24,158 bases of DNA from contig NZ_JAJBUX010000014.1 in assembly GCF_020860125.1 (NCBI RefSeq), positions 1 through 24,158 on the forward strand, in the 5' to 3' direction. Both the position numbers and the translations under genes were made by a program. Of the stretch, positions 1 to 7,409 are shown piece by piece. This DNA is from Cloacibacillus sp. GTDB taxonomy: Bacteria; Synergistota; Synergistia; Synergistales; Synergistaceae. Numbering within the stretch: the first letter of the stretch is position 1; each line of letters starts with the position of its first letter. Under the pieces are notes generated by a model. It searched no databases and was not told the DNA's origin. It saw nothing but the letters and a program-made list of their open reading frames with translations.

Positions 1-55
1 GTCCGTTCGGAAATTCCAGTCTCAGTTCCAGCGCCTTACCTGATGCGTCATGCAT
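1..55 (-). CDS. Start of an unidentified gene, cut by the left edge
   Basis: A start codon read leftwards from base 55 opens a frame of 18 codons (MHDASGKALELRLEFPNG) that runs off the window. A clear ribosome binding site (AAGGAG, about 8 bases upstream) supports it. It follows the EamA gene by 113 bases on the same strand with no obvious terminator between, so it is probably the last visible member of the hydroxyacid operon. The 18 residues are too few to name a family. Confidence 0.6.
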   Translation of the reverse strand, partial: MHDASGKALELRLEFPNG

Positions 56-168
56 TGAAATCACTCCTTATTTATTTTACTCCGGCGGTGCTCTCGCTAA
101 ATATTGTGTGGTCTCCCGTATGTGTGCCGAAAGGGATTTAGTGAAAGGCCGCTGGTTTTTGACAAATT

Positions 169-1071
169 TTATATCGAATTATCTTGGGATGTTTTCTCAA
201 AGGTAAGTATTATTATGCCAAGAAGCAGCAGGCTTATGCCTATGAAGCCGGCGGAAGAGAGCCGCTCGCCTAAAAAGACGGCCGAGAGGAACCATGCCGT
301 GAGCGGTTCGGAGAGTGAAAGCGTATAAGCCTTGCCAAGCGTAAGGTTCAATATTCCTTTGGTAAATAGAACGGATGGCAGTATAGTTGAAACGACAGAT
401 AACATAAAAACGCATAGGATGCCGGAGGCCGTAATCAGCCATGAGATATCTCCCATTATCAGACATGGCAGCGCCATGACACCGCTTAACATATTTATCC
501 ACGAAACCGTCTCAATAGGGTCGCGCGGTCCGATTATTCTAAGCCCGATGCCCTGGCAGGCATATGACATTCCCGCGCACAGCGCGAGAAATATACCGAG
601 TAGGTTAGCGTGGGCAAGATTTCCAGAGCCGCCCGGGGCGACGAGCAAAACACATCCGACGATGGCCAGGCATGTTGCGATGTACCATCTGTAAGTCAGC
701 TTCTCCTTAAAAAATAGGAATCCGGAAAATCCAGCCATTATCGGCGCCGCGCCCAAGCCAACGAGTGATCCGATTCCGACACCGGTCAGCAGCACCGCGG
801 GGAAAAACGCGAACTGATATGCGGTGAGGCCAAATGCAGACAATAGTATCCCTTTAAAATTCCAGCCTTGCTGAAACACGCTTTTCCGGCGGAAGAAAAA
901 TGAATAGAGAAATAGTATCGAACCGGAAGCAAATACTCTCGCCGACCCCACAGTTAGAGAGGATGCCTCGACTGGAGCGATTAGAGCGCGTACCGTGCCG
1001 GTCATTCCCCAGCATGCGCCGGCGGCTATCACCATTACTGCGCCCAGAAGCGTTTCTTTCTTTACAGTCAT
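169..1071 (-). CDS. EamA/DMT-family inner-membrane transporter
   Basis: A 300-residue, very hydrophobic protein with about ten membrane helices arranged as two five-helix EamA repeats, the standard length and layout of the drug/metabolite transporter superfamily. The first repeat begins with the typical GACWGMTGTVRALIAP stretch (residues 18-33). The second ends with a SLSEPLTAWFLSAVFLGE motif (about residues 253-270), characteristic of EamA C-terminal halves. The start has a strong AGGAGG ribosome binding site. It lies 75 bases downstream of the YjiH gene on the same strand, so it is probably the export or uptake arm of the same operon. Family members move small metabolites such as amino acids and organic acids; the substrate here cannot be told from sequence. 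Confidence 0.9.
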   Translation of the reverse strand: MTVKKETLLGAVMVIAAGACWGMTGTVRALIAPVEASSLTVGSARVFASGSILFLYSFFFRRKSVFQQGWNFKGILLSAFGLTAYQFAFFPAVLLTGVGIGSLVGLGAAPIMAGFSGFLFFKEKLTYRWYIATCLAIVGCVLLVAPGGSGNLAHANLLGIFLALCAGMSYACQGIGLRIIGPRDPIETVSWINMLSGVMALPCLIMGDISWLITASGILCVFMLSVVSTILPSVLFTKGILNLTLGKAYTLSLSEPLTAWFLSAVFLGERLSSAGFIGISLLLLGIIILTFEKTSQDNSI

Positions 1072-1146
1072 CTCTCCGCCCTCCTAAGAGTGGAATAGGT
1101 CCGCACACTCCAGGCGCGGCCTATCCCACTATATGCTCTCTTGAAG

Positions 1147-2631
1147 CTAGTAAAGGATGTGTCCTACAATGGCACAGATAAAGATGGCTATTATCGTGCG
1201 TTCGATGAATATTATTATCAGGTCCGATACCTTGACCGGCAGTTTTACTGCGAGCATGACTGTCGCGGAATCCGAGAAGAAGATGATTTGGACCATAGAG
1301 ACGGAGACGACCATGAACCTTGCGAGCTCGGGCAGTTGGTCGGCTTTACCGGAAATCATCAGCACCGGGATGAACATCTCGGCGATACCTGACCAGAAGG
1401 AGCCCGCGATTACATTTGCATCCGGTATCTGGAGGAGGTTCAGCACGGGGACGGCGAGCTTTCCGATATACTCAAAGAACGGTGTGTACAAGGCTGTAAC
1501 CATTGCGATGACGCATACGGCCGACATAAGTGTGTAGACTTTCGGCCACACCGGCGCAGCCGTCTTAAGCGAATCTCGAACCTGAACGGCTACCGGATTT
1601 GCGACGTACCCCTTCTTTACCGCCCTTTCACAGGCGAGGGAAAAGATATTTTTCTCTTTCAGGAGCATTCTGTCATGGCTGCGGTCTTCCTCCGTCTGTT
1701 GTCTGCCGTTGAAATATACGTCAGGTTTTTGCCGGAGCGGATAGAGCCTCGCGCAGATGGCGGTGACTACGAAACATATAACGAGTGATACGCCGTAGAC
1801 TTTTGTGAACTGAGCGCCTAATCCGCCGGTGTCGCAGACGACATAGGCAAAACCGATAGAGACCGCGCTGAAGCCCGTTGCGATGATCGCCGCCTCTTTT
1901 TTCGTATAAACACCGTTTCTGTGCAGTTGATTTGTAATAAGCACTCCGACAGAGGCGGCGCTTACAAAAGATCCTACCGCGTCCAGAGCGCTTCTTCCGG
2001 GAGTCTTAAATATCGGCCTCATGACCGGTTCAAGGAATGTACCGAAGAAGTCGAGCATGCCGTAGTCTATGAGCAGCGGCATAAAGAGCGCGCCGAGAGG
2101 CAATATCCATACGCAGTCCGCGACGATGCTGCCTATGACGACCGGCCCTATCTCCGGATTCATGAGCCAGAACGGCGCTTCGTATCCGACATTGCTGATT
2201 TGCAGCGAGTACATGGCAAGAAATACCAGGCCGCATATATTGAGAGCGACACGGATGGGGCCCTCTCCGTTGCAGTATTTATGTGCGATATGATCCTTGG
2301 ATAGATTTTTCCCGCAGAAAAGATTATATATACTGAGCGAAGTATAGCAAAAGGAGAGGAGCAGTGCGTAATAGACGCCCCAGCGGCCGACAAATTTTGT
2401 CAGATGCTTATAAATGAACGCGAACATTATTGTTGAATTGCCGCCAATGTTCAGAGGCCAGAAGAAAAGAATTATTGCCAGCACTGAACATACGATACAG
2501 CGCATGAGACCTTTGCTTTTTTGTTCTGTCGTGAGGTTCACCGCGTCAAGAACTTTGTAATCGCTGTAATCGGGAGCCTCCGTCGTGAATAAATTCGTCT
2601 GCATATCTATTGTTGTTGTACTTTCGGACAT
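1147..2631 (-). CDS. YjiH-family membrane protein (nucleoside-recognition GATE domain), copy 1
   Basis: A 494-residue polytopic membrane protein with a hydrophilic N-terminus of about 35 residues followed by roughly ten hydrophobic segments. The central block PLLIDYGMLDFFGTF, FKTPGRSALD and ITNQLHRNGVYTKKEAAII is the conserved core of the YjiH family, which contains GATE/nucleoside-recognition domains and has no well-established substrate. A paralogue with the same core lies at 17515-18867. The start is preceded by GAGGTG at a good distance. It sits between the LarA-like gene (61-base gap) and the EamA gene, so it is inferred to be the transporter for the substrate of this operon. The C-terminal half differs from copy 2 (a phenylalanine- and serine-rich FFSDSATV stretch instead of YMTEVGV), which may reflect different substrates. 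Confidence 0.85.
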   Translation of the reverse strand: MSESTTTIDMQTNLFTTEAPDYSDYKVLDAVNLTTEQKSKGLMRCIVCSVLAIILFFWPLNIGGNSTIMFAFIYKHLTKFVGRWGVYYALLLSFCYTSLSIYNLFCGKNLSKDHIAHKYCNGEGPIRVALNICGLVFLAMYSLQISNVGYEAPFWLMNPEIGPVVIGSIVADCVWILPLGALFMPLLIDYGMLDFFGTFLEPVMRPIFKTPGRSALDAVGSFVSAASVGVLITNQLHRNGVYTKKEAAIIATGFSAVSIGFAYVVCDTGGLGAQFTKVYGVSLVICFVVTAICARLYPLRQKPDVYFNGRQQTEEDRSHDRMLLKEKNIFSLACERAVKKGYVANPVAVQVRDSLKTAAPVWPKVYTLMSAVCVIAMVTALYTPFFEYIGKLAVPVLNLLQIPDANVIAGSFWSGIAEMFIPVLMISGKADQLPELARFMVVSVSMVQIIFFSDSATVMLAVKLPVKVSDLIIIFIERTIIAIFICAIVGHILY

Positions 2632-2692
2632 ATTAACACCTCATTCTGCATAATATATTGTGGAAAGGGCGGTAAAAACTAAGATAATATGA

Positions 2693-3922
2693 CTAGAGCA
2701 GCCTTAGTTTTTCATTGGCGGTAACATAATCGAGAAGGGCGTCGGATACCTCTATCATCTCCAACTCAATGGTATTTTTGATTTTTACGATTTTAAGTCT
2801 GTCTCTATCGACCTCCCTGGCTACTTGGACTGCGATGCGCAAGGCCTCTTCTTCCGTCTCGGCAATTATGGGAATCTTGGCATCTTCGGGACATTTCACC
2901 GCGATAGCATTGGCGTATATTTGTGTAAGGTCCAGTTTGTCAAAGACATTACGTGTTATCACGTCAAAAATACCCATACCAATGGCATTGCCGTGGGACT
3001 GGTCAGTGACATCCAGCAGAACCATACGCTTGATATTGGGAACTGAAAGGACAAACTCATGGAGTAAATAGCTTTTCCCCAATATATTTGGGTCATATCC
3101 GGCTCCGGAGATATTTTTGCCTATCTCTTCCACGATTAGGATATCGATATCAGGAATCATCAGCGTAGGCATGTAATTCTTGGCAACCTGGACGAGCTCT
3201 TTTTCACGCGCTATTATTTTTTCTGCCGGTATCATCTCGATCATAGCAGTCTCGTCACAGGCGTTTTCCAGTATTGCCACTCCGAATCCGACATTTGCCC
3301 GCTCCATTATCATCTGGGCGGCTTCAAGCAGCGTCTCCCCGAAGACGTCAAAACTTGCCTCATGTATTGCCGTACAGCCGATATGATTGCCCAGCCCGAT
3401 GACCAGCATCTTACAGATTCCGCTCTGAATTTCCGTGACGAAATCGGTGTGGAGCTTGACCCTATTGATTGGTACGATGAGATCGGCGCTCAGCGCCTTG
3501 GAGTCAAAATATACGTTGATTCCGCGTGAAGTTTTTCCGATAGGGGTCACGTCGACCGATGTAACGATTTCGACTCCCATCTTTTCTTCCGTGATTCCGT
3601 ATGTACTAAGAACGTCGCGCTGACCTTCCGGCGTGCCTCCGCCATGGCTGCCCATCGCGGAAATAATGAACGGTTCTCCTCCTGCGGCTTTAATTTGCTC
3701 CAGAACGGTTTTTACGATTTCGGCAAGGTTTCTGATTCCTCTGCTGCCTACCGCTACGGCGACTCTAGCTCCCGGCTTGATTTTGGACGCTATTTCATTT
3801 TGGGAAATCTCTTCTTTTATCTTTTCTTTGAAATTTTCCAGGCGCGGTTTCTGAAATATTTGCTGTACCCTGTGCATCTTAGGAAGGGGATAATTAAGGT
3901 ACTCTTCAAGTAGTATCGGCAT
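2693..3922 (-). CDS. LarA-like (DUF2088) protein, divergent racemase homologue
   Basis: A 409-residue protein of the lactate racemase LarA-like family. I start it at base 3922 (MPILLEEYLNYPLPKM), where AGGAGG lies 10 bases upstream; an ORF extension of 25 residues to 3997 lacks a binding site and reads as spacer. Visible motifs are VAVAVGSRGIRN (about residues 55-66), SAMGSHGGGTPEGQ (residue 93 is His), VKLHTDF (His158) and SGICKMLVIGLG (Lys171). The paired His and Lys correspond to the cofactor-proximal His and Lys of LarA, but the substrate-binding Asp-x-Thr-Arg motif of true racemases is replaced by GSRGIR and the His-Lys spacing is 13 instead of 10. It may therefore be an altered or non-racemase member. 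It sits downstream of aconitase X on the same strand after a 186-base gap. Confidence 0.82.
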   Translation of the reverse strand: MPILLEEYLNYPLPKMHRVQQIFQKPRLENFKEKIKEEISQNEIASKIKPGARVAVAVGSRGIRNLAEIVKTVLEQIKAAGGEPFIISAMGSHGGGTPEGQRDVLSTYGITEEKMGVEIVTSVDVTPIGKTSRGINVYFDSKALSADLIVPINRVKLHTDFVTEIQSGICKMLVIGLGNHIGCTAIHEASFDVFGETLLEAAQMIMERANVGFGVAILENACDETAMIEMIPAEKIIAREKELVQVAKNYMPTLMIPDIDILIVEEIGKNISGAGYDPNILGKSYLLHEFVLSVPNIKRMVLLDVTDQSHGNAIGMGIFDVITRNVFDKLDLTQIYANAIAVKCPEDAKIPIIAETEEEALRIAVQVAREVDRDRLKIVKIKNTIELEMIEVSDALLDYVTANEKLRLL

Positions 3923-4108
3923 TCTCCTCTGCCCTCCTATATACAAGAAATGTTCAAAACAGATGGATATATCCAGCGTGTAACGGCGATAATGCATTAC
4001 ATAGGGTACCCCAGGCGAGGATAGGGAGGGTGCGAATGGGAGGGAGGTGAGACAGTCGTCCCCGCCGGGGTGGAATAAAAATAGAGTCGCAGCCGTTATT
4101 GTGAACGG
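3923..4108. other. Noncoding gap inside the operon, G-rich on the + strand
   Basis: This 186-base stretch separates aconitase X small subunit from the LarA-like gene. It holds a G-rich tract on the + strand and a short CCCC-GGC-GGGG hairpin (4060-4070), but no uridine-tailed terminator on the minus strand. I see no convincing separate promoter, although one cannot be excluded, so read-through from the upstream genes is likely but not certain. Confidence 0.5.
4024..4044 (+). other. Candidate G-quadruplex motif
   Basis: Four runs of three guanines are spaced by 1, 7 and 1 bases (4024-4026, 4028-4030, 4038-4040, 4042-4044), fitting the usual G3-N1-7 pattern. The guanines lie on the template strand of the surrounding minus-strand operon, so a structure would form in DNA ahead of RNA polymerase rather than in the mRNA. 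Whether it folds is unknown. Confidence 0.5.
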
Positions 4109-4528
4109 TTACTTCTTTGTGATTGTCACAGTTCCGGTATTGGCGTCGACCTCGACATAATCGCCGTCGGCGATGGCCACGAAGGGGTCCTCATCAAGAC
4201 GGTCGACCATAGTCGCGCCGACCATGACGGCGGAGGATACGATGACGGGCTCTGGTACATTTATTATTATCGCGGCCGGCAGGTTGTTTCTCACCCACAG
4301 CTGGTAGAAGCCGTCCGCCTGGACTACGGAGCTACCCTTGCCGGACTGGAGGACCAGCACCTTGCCGGAGATGCTTTTGCCCTCGATCGCGTGGTTTCTC
4401 TCTATGACGGTGCCGGTGGTCGGGTCGGTAAGGTAGAAGCACATCGCGTCCTTAGATACGACCGCCTCTCCCGCTCCCGACCCGCGGACTATCGAACGGC
4501 ACTTATAAACTCTCTTGTTGTCAGCCAT
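4109..4528 (-). CDS. Aconitase X, small (swivel-domain) subunit
   Basis: A 139-residue protein of the DUF126/AcnX swivel-domain family. The glycine-serine loop LQSGKGSSVV (residues 60-69) matches the position of the conserved active-site serine loop of the family. It is followed by ADGFYQLWVRNNLPAAIIIN and the VDRLDEDPF motif typical of these subunits. It pairs with the large subunit encoded immediately upstream; the stop of the large gene and this start overlap by one base (TAATG), pointing to translational coupling and fixed stoichiometry. In known AcnX enzymes the two parts form one active site for dehydration of a hydroxy acid (cis-3-hydroxy-L-proline in bacteria, mevalonate 5-phosphate in archaea). 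Here the substrate is undetermined. Confidence 0.92.
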   Translation of the reverse strand: MADNKRVYKCRSIVRGSGAGEAVVSKDAMCFYLTDPTTGTVIERNHAIEGKSISGKVLVLQSGKGSSVVQADGFYQLWVRNNLPAAIIINVPEPVIVSSAVMVGATMVDRLDEDPFVAIADGDYVEVDANTGTVTITKK

Positions 4529-5745
4529 TAGTCAAGCCTCCCCTTCACAGCGGCATCTATACATTCCGACAGCCTGCGGATGGCGAAGGGCTGTCCGCGG
4601 CGTTCACGGTAGTAGGCGCACTTGGGCGAATCCGTTACGCCGAGCGCACCCTCGAACGATTTCCAGCAGGGCTCGTCGATACAGGTATCTCCCACCATCC
4701 GTACGCCGAGCAGCTCCAGCCTCTGGCGCAGGTGCGAACGTTCAGCGAGCTCCACGGCTCCCGATTCCGCAAGGATCCAGAAGGCCGTCTCGTTGCAGAT
4801 ATGCCTGCCGGCGAGAAGCCTTTCGACGTCGAGCAGCTGATTGTAGGTGTAATGCGGACAGCCGAGCATGACGAGGTTGATCTTTCCGGTAGCGGGTGTG
4901 AGCATATCCTCCCTCTCCTTGAGGTCTTTATTCGTGAGCACGCATTCTGCCGATGGAACCTTTTTGCCGCCGAATGCCGCCTCTATGGTCGGAGCCTCCG
5001 GTGTGATCCCCACCATGTGATACATCGCGACGGCGCCGCTCATGGCGGCCTCCGCGCCGAAATAGAGGAAATCCTCCTGAGTCGGGCGGACGTGCTTCTT
5101 GAATCTGAGCACGGGGATACGGTTGCCGGCGATCTTTCCCAGACAATGTCCGAGTATGCCCCAGTCGTAGCAGCTCTCCAGATCGGCCTCGACGTCAACG
5201 GCGAAGTCGCCGTATCTGTTCTCGTCGATGTGGAATCCGTAATAAGGAGTCTTGCCGATAACGGCGGCGGCGAGCGCGCTCACCGAAGATTCGCGGTTAG
5301 AGCGGGCGCCGAGTGCGCCGTTGACATATGGAGTGGCGCTGGACTCTGAAAAGGCCACATGCTCGCCAAAGAAGGGCACGTTGGAACAGACCCCCGGAGC
5401 GCAGTGATATGTGAGCTTCGCGCCGATACGGCGGTATGCGTCGCCGGTCCTGTCGGCGAGCTCGAGCTCCTCCTTCGTCACGTCAAAAAACTTCGTCAGA
5501 TAATTCGTGTCCCAGTAAGGGTTGGTGGTGGGGGGCACGGCGCAGGTGGCGCCGCCGTTTACCAGCAGCTCGCACCAATAGGTGTCGCCCTCCTGTCCGC
5601 TCAAAGCGACGTGAGCGCGTTTGACGGGGATGAGCTTCTCCGCGTCGAAGGTGAGGCCGAGCGCGTAGAGCATCTCCATCGCCTTCTGCTTTCCGGCTCC
5701 CTCTCCTCCGTCCAGTATCCGTTTCTCTTCATCGGTTAAATACAT
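4528..5745 (-). CDS. Aconitase X, large (catalytic) subunit
   Basis: A 405-residue protein of the DUF521/AcnX catalytic family. It starts with the family-typical MYLTDEEKRILDGGEG and shows the signature FSESSATPYVNGALGARSNR (residues 132-151). Candidate iron-sulfur ligands are Cys115 (TYHCAP), Cys296 (LGCPHYT) and Cys355 (GDTCID). It is a cytosolic Fe-S dehydratase acting with the small subunit encoded directly downstream. Known relatives dehydrate cis-3-hydroxy-L-proline or, in archaea, mevalonate 5-phosphate. Neither is indicated here: no ketimine reductase, proline racemase-like gene or mevalonate gene is adjacent. Instead a LarA-type racemase lies 21 bases upstream in the same operon, so a substrate whose 2-hydroxy centre must first be inverted is inferred. 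Confidence 0.93.
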   Translation of the reverse strand: MYLTDEEKRILDGGEGAGKQKAMEMLYALGLTFDAEKLIPVKRAHVALSGQEGDTYWCELLVNGGATCAVPPTTNPYWDTNYLTKFFDVTKEELELADRTGDAYRRIGAKLTYHCAPGVCSNVPFFGEHVAFSESSATPYVNGALGARSNRESSVSALAAAVIGKTPYYGFHIDENRYGDFAVDVEADLESCYDWGILGHCLGKIAGNRIPVLRFKKHVRPTQEDFLYFGAEAAMSGAVAMYHMVGITPEAPTIEAAFGGKKVPSAECVLTNKDLKEREDMLTPATGKINLVMLGCPHYTYNQLLDVERLLAGRHICNETAFWILAESGAVELAERSHLRQRLELLGVRMVGDTCIDEPCWKSFEGALGVTDSPKCAYYRERRGQPFAIRRLSECIDAAVKGRLD

Positions 5746-5766
5746 TACAAACCGCCTTTCTATGTG

Positions 5767-7056
5767 CTATTTTTTCATTAAGACAGGTAAAGATATCCCG
5801 CCGAGGGGCAGTATGCCGACGGTCGCCTGCGGCCGCTTAGCGAGCGCCGCGTCAAGCGCCTCCTGCACGCTGGCCGCCGGAATATATTCCATCTTCCGTA
5901 TCTCTTCCTCGGAGAGGCCGTCGCTGATCATGTAGACCTCGGCCCTTTCAAGCACGCGGCGGCTGCCGAGGGCGACGACGGCGGAGATGACGTCGGTATC
6001 CAGGTCATAGGGAGAGGCTGCCTCTATCGCCTCCACAAGGACTTTAACGGGTTGAGCGAGCCAGTGCGCGTAAAGAGGATGATTATGCACCAGCCCCTCG
6101 TAACAAGGGGCGGCGAGGATCACGGCGCCGCCGGGCTTCACCGCGAAGTACGCGGAGGTGAGTCCCTTGATGCCCTGCCAGTAGTCCATATCGGCGGGCG
6201 AGGAACTGGCGATCACGATATCGGCGAGCTCGTCTAGCTCCACGCTGTAGGATTTCCTTGCTAGCTCGACGCCGGCGCGGTGCGCCTTTAAATAATCGCC
6301 GCAGAAGAAACCGGCGATCTCGCCGCTGAAGTTTTTGACCACGTTAATGATGAAGGCCAGCTTTGCGATGCCGCCGACGGCGTCGATGCCCATGCGGCAG
6401 GGGTTTCCGTCGATCATCCCGAGCGGGATGTCAGGGCAGAGCCCCGCGCCCCTGTGGGTCGCCTGTGTTGTCACGAAATCGCAGACGCCGGGCTGGACGA
6501 TCTTCGCGCCGCCTGAGAAGCCCGCGTCGCTGTGCGGAATGATGTTGCCGACGCCGACGAGAAGGTCGGCCTCCAGCGCGCGGCGGTTGATGCGTACGGG
6601 AAGTTTGTAGCCTCCGGCCTCGATCTCGCCGAGATCGGTCAGCTCATCCGTATTTGACGCCTCATGCTGGTATACGGCGAAGTTGTCGACGATATGGCCG
6701 CCAAGTTTCTCGCGCACCTCTTCGTCCGTCATCAGCCGGTGCGTCCCGGGAGCGGTCATGAAACTTACGGCGCTTTCCGGGATGCCGGTGTCCTTAAGAT
6801 AGCCGGTGACGACCGGCAGTATCTCCGCCAGCGGAGTATCTCTTGTATTATCCTCAACAAGAAATAAAATATTCTTTTTGCCCTTTGCGAGCGAAGCAAG
6901 GGACTGCGAGGCGATGGGGACCTCTAAAGAGCGTAAGAGTTCTTTTTTTAAGTCGGAGACGGATGGAATATTGGTCATCTCTCCCGAGAATAAGACCCTG
7001 TTTGTGTGGATATCGAAATCCATAGAACTATTTCCATATGGAATGCTATATTTCAT
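5767..7056 (-). CDS. LarA-family nickel-dependent hydroxyacid racemase/epimerase
   Basis: A 429-residue protein, the usual LarA length. It retains the residues that define the active family: Asp69-Asn-Thr-Arg72 for substrate binding, His106 in GTHR, and His175 with Lys185 in PHSDAGFSGGAKIVQPG, with the same ten-residue spacing as the His and Lys of Lactobacillus LarA that bind the nickel-pincer cofactor. The reaction expected is inversion of a 2-hydroxy acid through a hydride-transfer mechanism. The family includes lactate, malate, phenyllactate, hydroxyglutarate and gluconate enzymes, so the substrate is open. It is first in the operon, has a GGGAGGA binding site about 7 bases before its start, and is followed after 21 bases by aconitase X. 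The cofactor genes larB, larC and larE are not in the window and must be elsewhere if it is active. Confidence 0.92.
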   Translation of the reverse strand: MKYSIPYGNSSMDFDIHTNRVLFSGEMTNIPSVSDLKKELLRSLEVPIASQSLASLAKGKKNILFLVEDNTRDTPLAEILPVVTGYLKDTGIPESAVSFMTAPGTHRLMTDEEVREKLGGHIVDNFAVYQHEASNTDELTDLGEIEAGGYKLPVRINRRALEADLLVGVGNIIPHSDAGFSGGAKIVQPGVCDFVTTQATHRGAGLCPDIPLGMIDGNPCRMGIDAVGGIAKLAFIINVVKNFSGEIAGFFCGDYLKAHRAGVELARKSYSVELDELADIVIASSSPADMDYWQGIKGLTSAYFAVKPGGAVILAAPCYEGLVHNHPLYAHWLAQPVKVLVEAIEAASPYDLDTDVISAVVALGSRRVLERAEVYMISDGLSEEEIRKMEYIPAASVQEALDAALAKRPQATVGILPLGGISLPVLMKK

Positions 7057-7110
7057 TGCTGATTCCTCCCAGCGATAATACTAAAATCGTGAATGTCTTA
7101 GGTACGCCGT

Positions 7111-7120
7111 CTGTATACAA
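7111..7120. promoter_or_regulatory. Candidate GntR operator, copy 1 (CTGTATACAA)
   Basis: A ten-base sequence centred on the palindrome GTATAC, lying about 55 bases before the larA-like start. The identical ten bases recur at 7303-7312. GntR/FCD regulators commonly bind short GT-rich palindromes of this kind, and one is encoded next door, so it is inferred to be an operator. Confidence 0.55.
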
Positions 7121-7247
7121 TGAAAATATATACTCTGCTAACATCTGTTTAGTTGAAAAAAGATATTCCCAAAAATTACAAAACCTTCTATGCAAAGATG
7201 ATAATATTGGGATAAATAAATGTCAACTATGGGAACAAGAAAAAATT

Positions 7248-7256
7248 TGCTATAAT
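7248..7256 (+). promoter_or_regulatory. Extended -10 promoter for the GntR gene
   Basis: The sequence TGCTATAAT is a perfect extended -10 element (TG-N-TATAAT). No good -35 box is visible at 17 bases, which is usual for extended -10 promoters. It points rightward toward the GntR gene, implying a leader of about 145 bases. Confidence 0.5.
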
Positions 7257-7302
7257 TTTTTGCGGAAAATTATGGACAAAATTACAAAATGCTGTATAGT
7301 TT

Positions 7303-7312
7303 CTGTATACAA
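7303..7312. promoter_or_regulatory. Candidate GntR operator, copy 2 (CTGTATACAA)
   Basis: Second exact copy of the ten-base sequence, with a related half-site CTGTATAG about one helical turn to its left (7292-7299). It lies about 100 bases before the GntR start and about 50 bases after the proposed -10 box, a position suited to autorepression. Confidence 0.55.
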
Positions 7313-7409
7313 GCATCTTAAGAATTAGGATTAATAGCTTAGACATTTATCCATACGGATGGTTTTATACGTGTACGCGGGGATTCTTGCCAAACTGGGA
7401 GGGACAGAT

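Larger units (their letters stand above)
7057..7409. promoter_or_regulatory. AT-rich divergent control region between larA-like operon and GntR gene
   Basis: This 353-base gap is much richer in A and T than its surroundings and lies between two divergently transcribed genes. It holds two copies of CTGTATACAA, a third related half (CTGTATAG at 7292-7299), and an extended -10 box for the rightward gene. For the leftward operon I could not fix a convincing -35/-10 pair, though TATATA-rich sequence at 7127-7132 sits near the expected place. Reading frames here look like chance. Confidence 0.7.

Noticed and set aside
104..328. 74-residue plus-strand frame at the left end
   Set aside because: It runs antisense into the EamA gene and lacks a binding site.
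4060..4070. CCCC-GGC-GGGG hairpin as an operon terminator
   Set aside because: The stem is only four pairs and no T-tract follows it on the minus strand.
7038..7328. 96-residue plus-strand frame in the divergent control region
   Set aside because: It overlaps the larA-like start, has no ribosome binding site or family resemblance, and spans the operator sites; AT-rich regulatory DNA explains it.
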